The position numbers and the translations under genes are program-made. The notes below the pieces were generated by a model. The model worked only from the letters and a program-made list of their open reading frames with translations, was not told the origin of the DNA and made no database searches. Below are positions 35,385 through 40,841 of a DNA stretch of 40,841 nt, one piece after another. Each line of letters opens with the position of its first letter. Position 1 is the stretch's first letter. Origin of the DNA: Legionella santicrucis (GTDB taxonomy: Bacteria; Pseudomonadota; Gammaproteobacteria; Legionellales; Legionellaceae); assembly GCF_001468135.1 (NCBI RefSeq), contig NZ_LNYU01000054.1:21694-62534 (forward strand), written 5' to 3'.

Positions 35385-38087
35385 TCAGTTAATACTATAG
35401 CCATTGAATTGGTGGGGTTCACCTTTTGGACTTGTTTTACTTACTTTAAACAGACTATGATTGATTAATGGTGCACCAATCTCATGATGCTCACCGCTTG
35501 CAGATTTTATTTGGGACTGATAAGCTGTATGATTTTTTAATCGATCTTTTAAATAATCAACAAGCTCCTCTTGCTTACTTCCAATTGCTTTATTCAGAGC
35601 TATTCGCACTGTATTTTTTTCTGGGGCATTTATTTCACATAAATATCGAACAATTTCCTGTTCTTGGAATTTAACCGCTGATATAAGTGCATTTTTAATA
35701 GTGGGTTGATCAAGTGCTTCCATTTTATTCACACAGAGATATTCAACAATCTCTTTTCTTCCCTTTTTAACAGCAAGAAGCAACGATTCCTTTAGAGACG
35801 ATTTGCTTGGCAGACTCATTGGATTACAACATAAGGATGTAAACACCTCAGTATGATCATGATTAATCGCTTGATATAAAGCTTGAGTAATCGCATGCCG
35901 ACTTGGTTTATTAGAAGAGGTCATCGAACAAAAATACTCAATTAAATGAAGATTTCCTGTTTTTGCTGCACTTATAACCCCGTGCTCAATCAAAGATTGC
36001 TTTGGGGGATTACAGAAGTAAATGACTAAATCTGTATGTCCGTTAATAATGGCTTCTTCAAATCCATTTTGGAACGTAGATTGAGATATTAATTTTTCGG
36101 GTGAATTATAAAAGCACTGAACTGATGCCAAAAGACCTAACTGACACGCTTTTATAAAAGCACGTTCTATTATTATAGAGCGTGGAGCATTAGACGATAA
36201 ATTGCAAAGTGTTTGTATTATTTTTAATTTTTGATTAAAAGTCGCTTGTTCAAATGCTTTTTCGACAGTAAATAATGTAGGTTTATTTACTCCAGTTTCA
36301 GCAATAAATGGAATAACATCAATAGCCTCTGCTTCTATTGCCAAATTAAACAGACTATTGATCACTGATTGTTTTGGCAAAGCAAAGGGAGATTGATAGA
36401 AATAGGTAACAACATTCAAGTGGTTATTGGTTATAGCTTCTTCCAGAATCGTAGCTATTTCAGCAGTAGATGGCAGGTAATCATAAGTATCATAAAGAAA
36501 TTGGATAATATTTACTTGGCCTTGCTGAGCAGCACAACGCACAATTCTCGTTATTTCATCTTGAGTTAAAAGCGTTTTATCAAGTCGCGCAAGATAATCT
36601 ACTGTGCTCCATTGATTTTCTTTTGCTGCAATTAGAGCTGCTTTATTAAAAAACTCTGGGGCAAGTTCATCCTCAAAAAGCTTGATTAAACCAAGATTAC
36701 CGTATTTTGCAGCTTTGAGAAAAACGGTTTTACCTTCATATTCTTTTTTCATCCAATCTAACCGCCCTACTGGATGAGTTTCTAATTTTTCAATAATCTG
36801 CTTTCTCAGTAATTCATTATCTATGGTCGCAAGAATTTCAATAAGTATTCGTTCGTATTCACTAACTGCATCCGAAGTTACAGGGCGCAACGACAGTGCC
36901 TCAATAAAGGCATCTAAATCAAACTGTTTTCCATGATGGAGAAACGCAATTTGAGCAATTTTTGCTTGAAACTCATATTTATTGCCAATATTAAATTTCG
37001 TTTGTGGTTTGATAAGTGCAAGTGCATTAAATTTCCATGTCGCATCAAACCAGCTATCCTCAATAATCTGGTAATTACGACTATTAAATGAGGACTCTGC
37101 TGTTTGTTCCAGAATGCAATCATTAAATTGCTTTGTGATTACTTCATAACGTTGAAACAGTAAACGATCACTACCTGAGTATTTTTTAAGCTGACTCAGC
37201 AATTCTTCATCATCAAGCAGATGTGGATAGCGGATCAGATTATCAATAAGTGCTTGAAATACTAATGATGTTGAAGGATGTTTTTTTCTCAAAAAAGCCA
37301 TGAATAAAGCAGCCAATTGATAAACGATTCCTGAATCATGGGGATGTTTTATAGAAAATTGCTGAATAAGCTCTGCACTGTTTTTTTCGTTAATTACATC
37401 AAACAGTTTAGGCTTATAAGGTATTAAATATAACACAGCCCCTTCATTACTAGACAATAGTTCTTGGATACTACTATCATCAATTAAATCAGCTAAATTT
37501 GTTAAGACCAACGGAGAATATTCAGATGCAATTAAATGAATAATTCCTGAAAGTTCTTCAATAACAACTTGTGGTTTATTCAGTGCCTGTTTTAATGTTT
37601 CCTTCCATTTTGGATCAATATATTCACTTGAGTTAATTACTACTTCAATTAAAAAAGGAAGTCCAAAAAATTTATGTAGGTTTAAAAAATTCTCTGGTTC
37701 TTGTGAAAATTGAGATGAATTTTGACATGGAGCAATTGTTTGAAGTTTACGTTCTTGAAACACGCCATTAAGTGAATATTGTTGTAGCCCACGTTCATCA
37801 CTAGCCGTTTTCTTCACTGCGTCCAAAAGAGTCTTCGCTTGGGGAAAACGCTCCAACAAAGCATATAATCGAACAATTTCATTATCCTTATCATGTAAGG
37901 TAAAGAAATGATATTTAAGAAAATCATGGAGTAAGTAGGTTTGTAATATTTTTTTAGCGCCAACTCCGTGATGTAATAACCAAAGTATTAATGCGGCAAA
38001 TTGTTCCGTATCACCTATATATTGTCTGAATAATCCCACGAGGCCTAAGGGATTTTTTTGATGCGAGAACAACTTATTTAAATCCAA
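35385..38087 (-). CDS. Ankyrin-like repeat protein with atypical 5' end, candidate effector
   Basis: A 900-aa soluble helical protein. From about residue 440 to 860 it is built of at least ten degenerate ankyrin-like helix pairs with a spacing near 35 residues, recognisable as AIINGHTDLVIYFCNPP, AAKTGNLHLIEYFCSM, AINHDHTEVFTSLCCNP, AVKKGRKEIVEYLCVNK and AVKFQEQEIVRYLCEINAP. Residues 1-430 are helical and unrecognised. The tail (from about 865) is polar. The frame has no ATG near its beginning: the first usual start is TTG at 38087, yet the codons before it (KKKIDEDVETVKRNLL) also read as protein, back to a TAA at about 38177. The true N-terminus may be lost. It is convergent with the other ankyrin gene, 33 bases apart. 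Confidence 0.78.
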   Translation of the reverse strand: MDLNKLFSHQKNPLGLVGLFRQYIGDTEQFAALILWLLHHGVGAKKILQTYLLHDFLKYHFFTLHDKDNEIVRLYALLERFPQAKTLLDAVKKTASDERGLQQYSLNGVFQERKLQTIAPCQNSSQFSQEPENFLNLHKFFGLPFLIEVVINSSEYIDPKWKETLKQALNKPQVVIEELSGIIHLIASEYSPLVLTNLADLIDDSSIQELLSSNEGAVLYLIPYKPKLFDVINEKNSAELIQQFSIKHPHDSGIVYQLAALFMAFLRKKHPSTSLVFQALIDNLIRYPHLLDDEELLSQLKKYSGSDRLLFQRYEVITKQFNDCILEQTAESSFNSRNYQIIEDSWFDATWKFNALALIKPQTKFNIGNKYEFQAKIAQIAFLHHGKQFDLDAFIEALSLRPVTSDAVSEYERILIEILATIDNELLRKQIIEKLETHPVGRLDWMKKEYEGKTVFLKAAKYGNLGLIKLFEDELAPEFFNKAALIAAKENQWSTVDYLARLDKTLLTQDEITRIVRCAAQQGQVNIIQFLYDTYDYLPSTAEIATILEEAITNNHLNVVTYFYQSPFALPKQSVINSLFNLAIEAEAIDVIPFIAETGVNKPTLFTVEKAFEQATFNQKLKIIQTLCNLSSNAPRSIIIERAFIKACQLGLLASVQCFYNSPEKLISQSTFQNGFEEAIINGHTDLVIYFCNPPKQSLIEHGVISAAKTGNLHLIEYFCSMTSSNKPSRHAITQALYQAINHDHTEVFTSLCCNPMSLPSKSSLKESLLLAVKKGRKEIVEYLCVNKMEALDQPTIKNALISAVKFQEQEIVRYLCEINAPEKNTVRIALNKAIGSKQEELVDYLKDRLKNHTAYQSQIKSASGEHHEIGAPLINHSLFKVSKTSPKGEPHQFNGYSIN

Positions 38088-38431
38088 TAAATTTCTTTTA
38101 ACCGTTTCAACATCTTCATCAATTTTTTTCTTGCATAATGTAGGGGTCGTGTGGAAGAACCACCAAAAGTGTTAATTCTGAGTGAAGCCGCCAACTAAGC
38201 TGTAATTTAAGCCAAAGATGGAAGTCTAAGCTTACGTAATGTGAATTAATTAATCCAGAAGATAACCGTATCAAAAGCCATCATTCAATGTAAATTTTTT
38301 GCAAAATAAGTTGAATTAGAAAAAAAATAGGCATCTTTTTTGTATAATCTCCGGACAGAGTAATATAAATTTAACTCTATGCTAAGAGAGCTTACACTGT
38401 ATTGATTGTCCCCCTATTAAAGAGGTTTACC
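38088..38431. other. Gap between divergent accessory genes
   Basis: This 344-base gap holds the in-frame upstream extension of the ankyrin-like gene (38088-38176, minus strand, no start codon). A 19-codon open stretch on the plus strand reads GRVEEPPKVLILSEAAN (about 38137-38196) and could be a mobile-element scrap. A perfect TATAAT at 38343-38348 is a possible -10 for the P-loop gene. I see no complete gene or RNA. Confidence 0.4.
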
Positions 38432-39598
38432 ATGCATGTTGTTTTGTTATTAGGATCATCAACCGCAGGAAAATCATCCCTGTGCAGAGAATTGGTTACA
38501 ACACATGGGTGGAAATCTTCGAGCATTGATGAAATGGTGGATAATATTGTTAATATGAGTCCGAGTGATCGAAAGTTATTCATGTTTGAGAAACTTGATG
38601 CAGCTGGTGTTATACAAAACCTTCAAACATTAATGACTGAAGAGGAAATGTTAACATTATGTAGTACCGGAGTACTTACTATATCCAAAGGCAATCATCT
38701 AATTACAGCCCAAGGATTCCCTAATCCCTTGCTTCCTAACCTCGAAGACGTCCTAAAAAAGGCGGGATTTATAGAAAGTGAAATATCTAAACTGGCTAAA
38801 GAGTTACGTTTTGTTACCAAAATCGATGATCCTACGGTGATGCTTTATGATGAGGTGTTCGATAAGGGCAATTCTGGGCAATCCATTGTTATTGATCTAG
38901 TGCCAAACCCAGATGAAAGTGCCAAAGAATGTTTAGAATATTTTCAAAAGCGTGCACAGCAATATAGTGAAGAAAACCCAAGCGAAACATTAACCACTTC
39001 TATTGTTTTTGCTTATTGTCCTGTGCAGAAATTAAGTGAGCGTATTCAAGAGAGAAATCGTAAAGCAGACATCGATAATCCTATGGATAAACGGATAGGA
39101 TTATTTCCATTTCATCAGTTAGCAACGTTAGTCACGGCAGATAAATTATTTGATGATTCTTCTGAGCATGTTCTCTCAAGAAATGAATTGTTTTATATGG
39201 TCAATAAACATGCCAATACAGACAAAAATGGTGACTCCTTATTTTTAGAAAACCCTGTTGATCTTGACGCACTACAACAAAGTTACCAAGAAGAAGTTCA
39301 GATAGTAACCATCTCAGATCGTGTGGTCAAACTGCAGGTTAACGATGATTCGCTGGAATTATCCTCCGATGATTTACCACGCATAGGCTCTAAAAAAACT
39401 ATTGAGGAGTATAGTAAGCTAGCAAATAAGTTTGGTTTTTTTGAAAATCAAGAACGTGCTTCGCTTAATATTTCAGAGGGCATAGACTTTGATGCTGTTA
39501 TTAATACAGCAAAAGGAAATCCTGCAACACTGGCCAACGAATTTTTAGAGAAATTGGAAAAAAGTAAAATATCCTCTGAACGTGTTTCAACACTATAA
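38432..39598 (+). CDS. P-loop NTPase/kinase-like protein, candidate effector
   Basis: A 388-aa protein starting at ATG 38432 with AGAGG six bases upstream (the frame is also open from a TTG at 38402). A Walker A motif is right at the N-terminus: LLLGSSTAGKSSLCREL, with G8 to S15 as GSSTAGKS. This layout is like chloramphenicol-phosphotransferase or zeta-toxin-like small-molecule kinases. A possible Walker B/acidic strand is at SIVIDLVPNP, and a basic helix resembling a lid is at LSERIQERNRKADI. The C-terminal 100 residues are acidic (SLELSSDDLPRIG; NEFLEKLEKSK). There is no signal peptide or membrane segment. The substrate is unknown; location among effector-like genes suggests a secreted protein. 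Confidence 0.72.
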   Translation: MHVVLLLGSSTAGKSSLCRELVTTHGWKSSSIDEMVDNIVNMSPSDRKLFMFEKLDAAGVIQNLQTLMTEEEMLTLCSTGVLTISKGNHLITAQGFPNPLLPNLEDVLKKAGFIESEISKLAKELRFVTKIDDPTVMLYDEVFDKGNSGQSIVIDLVPNPDESAKECLEYFQKRAQQYSEENPSETLTTSIVFAYCPVQKLSERIQERNRKADIDNPMDKRIGLFPFHQLATLVTADKLFDDSSEHVLSRNELFYMVNKHANTDKNGDSLFLENPVDLDALQQSYQEEVQIVTISDRVVKLQVNDDSLELSSDDLPRIGSKKTIEEYSKLANKFGFFENQERASLNISEGIDFDAVINTAKGNPATLANEFLEKLEKSKISSERVSTL

Positions 39599-39751
39599 CG
39601 GATCTTGGTTAGGAACCCCCAAAAATGCTCAACACACTATATTATCAGAAATAAATATATTTACTCGCATCTGCCACAATTTATAGGATGCCCATTTTTA
39701 TTTTCCAGCAATTGATTTAATGCACCATCGTCACGCCATCCATAAGCAAAC

Positions 39752-40841
39752 TTAATAAAAAGTTCCCACTAATGCATACTTTTTACCATTCAGGCCAGAT
39801 TTAAATTCTGATAGTTGCTTATATCTTTTATCTGAAAGAATACCACCCAAATCAAACAAAATTTCTCCCCGTAGCTTTGCTTCATTGATTGCATACCATA
39901 ATAGAAAATTATGTGCGTTAAATTTTCTACCTATCTCACCATTCCACCCCAACAAATAACTACATGATTTACCATGAGTTACAATGATTATCCCTGAGGC
40001 AGGGACATCTTTATATTTTGCGATTAAAATATGAATAGTACCACTGCCAATCATTTGTTCATACAGAACCTCTATTAATTCTCGGGCAACCCCAATAATT
40101 TTTTTTTGTATTTTAAATTTTTCATACTGATCGAGCAGCCAATCTAAATCAGCACGCTGAGTTGATTTTTTTAACTCCAAATGTTTCATTGATCTTTTTA
40201 ATGAATTTCTCCAATTGGCCTTCATATTTTGAAGTAATTTTTCTTCATTCTGTAATAAATTTACTTTGCTCGACTCCCAGCGTGATTTAGTGGCGAGTCG
40301 AAAACCCATAGAGCAAAGTGAATCATAATATACTGTTTGAAATGGTAATTCTGGTTTAATCAACAACAATTGAGCTTTCCAAAAATTCCATCGAGCACGT
40401 ATTTTTATTAAGATTGGAATTGCATGATTAACTTGATAGCTATCATCTAAAAATAATGGGCCTCGCTCAAGCCTAATATACCTTAAGAAAAAATATCTTT
40501 TTTTAAAGATCTGAAAAAAACCTATAATTGTTTCATTGTAGTAAATTAAATATCGTTCAATTCCCCAACCTATTTTGCTCAAAGCCTCGGCATAATCCCA
40601 GGATTGCTCCAAATTTGCGTTTTCAATGGATAACATTAATTTATCCCACTCCTCCTTCGATAAATTATTTTTTTTAAACTGGTAAATGGGGGCATGAGAA
40701 TTAGAGAAAAATTTATTGCACCCATTTAAAAATAAACATAAATTCTTATTGCGCTGGCTGACTGGCTGACTGGCTGACTGGCTGACTGGCTGAGATTTAG
40801 TCGCTTTATAAGCTATGTCAATAATAAAGTGGACTATTCTA
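39752..40841 (-). CDS. FemAB/GNAT-like acyltransferase, 5' end beyond the window
   Basis: The frame is open from the stop at 39752 to the window edge (at least 362 codons). The C-terminal part ends with FDLGGILSDKRYKQLSEFK and SGLNGKKYALVGTFY, the signature of FemAB/peptidoglycan-bridge or Acetyltransf_6-type aminoacyl/acyl transferases. An ATG at 40636 could be a start, but the codons before it (QFKKNNLSKEEWDKL) complete the conserved N-terminal helix of the family, so the true start is upstream. No ATG, GTG or TTG occurs between 40636 and the edge in this frame. The frame passes through five copies of an 8-bp tandem repeat (40754-40793), reading as Ser/Gln/Pro/Val. The repeat number would therefore set the frame. 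Confidence 0.8.
   Translation of the reverse strand, partial: RIVHFIIDIAYKATKSQPVSQSASQPVSQRNKNLCLFLNGCNKFFSNSHAPIYQFKKNNLSKEEWDKLMLSIENANLEQSWDYAEALSKIGWGIERYLIYYNETIIGFFQIFKKRYFFLRYIRLERGPLFLDDSYQVNHAIPILIKIRARWNFWKAQLLLIKPELPFQTVYYDSLCSMGFRLATKSRWESSKVNLLQNEEKLLQNMKANWRNSLKRSMKHLELKKSTQRADLDWLLDQYEKFKIQKKIIGVARELIEVLYEQMIGSGTIHILIAKYKDVPASGIIIVTHGKSCSYLLGWNGEIGRKFNAHNFLLWYAINEAKLRGEILFDLGGILSDKRYKQLSEFKSGLNGKKYALVGTFY
40754..40793. repeat. Octanucleotide tandem repeat, five copies
   Basis: The unit CTGGCTGA/TGGCTGAC is repeated perfectly with period 8 for 40 bases. It is located within the open 5' part of the FemAB-like gene. Because 8 is not a multiple of 3, gain or loss of one unit changes the frame. 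Confidence 0.9.

Noticed and set aside
39661..39760. 32-codon minus-strand open stretch downstream of the FemAB-like gene (FAYGWRDDGALNQLLE)
   Set aside because: It is protein-like in appearance but too short, has no start, and the FemAB-like gene already ends at a typical family C-terminus.
1..40841. CRISPR arrays, tRNA/rRNA genes, intact transposases, phage or conjugation genes
   Set aside because: None was seen on reading both strands; the only tandem array is the 8-bp repeat at 40754-40793.

Overview
The window is about 40.8 kb of AT-rich gammaproteobacterial DNA, almost certainly from a Legionella species other than L. pneumophila. The reasons are a clear RalF orthologue (the Sec7-domain Arf exchange factor otherwise known mainly from Legionella and Rickettsia), several large ankyrin, coiled-coil or hydrophobic-hairpin proteins of the kind seen among Dot/Icm effectors, low GC, and Legionella-like housekeeping genes. 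No tRNA, rRNA, CRISPR array or intact insertion sequence was recognised.

Layout. (1) 1-1478: a nitrilase-family amidase and the start of tldD, one leftward operon with a good promoter. (2) 1693-3420: a YccA/Bax-inhibitor-1 membrane protein, then a decayed gene, a small secreted protein and a REP-like hairpin. (3) 3535-6167: leftward era-recO-pdxJ followed by a 77-codon stump of korA. (4) 6452-12213: accessory block with a 1042-aa multi-hydrophobic protein, a 585-aa coiled-coil protein and an Eda-like protein that has lost the Schiff-base lysine. (5) 12362-13702: a LysR regulator and a pseudogene with its own terminator. (6) 13729-18613: ileS-lspA, ribF and a universal stress protein. (7) 18734-25049: a complete System I cytochrome c maturation operon, ccmABCDEFGHI, including a 52-codon ccmD. 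(8) 25288-40841: a second accessory region with effector-like proteins, a YjbR-like small protein, an SPFH protein, a large secreted protein, a class-V aminotransferase, ralF, a glutamine amidotransferase-like protein, two ankyrin-type proteins, a P-loop protein and a FemAB-like acyltransferase whose frame runs through an octanucleotide tandem repeat to the window edge.

How it fits together. Conserved leftward operons (era-recO-pdxJ, ileS-lspA, ccm) are broken up by mostly single-gene, host-interaction-type insertions with their own promoters. Gene stumps (korA, 2524-2869, 13357-13657, possibly 26874-27101) mark where turnover has happened. The points most worth a second look are the non-consensus RalF Sec7 motif 2, the possible phase-variable FemAB-like gene, the catalytically altered Eda homologue, the arrayed repeats upstream of ralF, the 13-bp inverted repeat between two divergent genes, and a PmrA-box-like element in front of an ankyrin effector candidate. 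No single clearly new multi-gene system is proven by the sequence.
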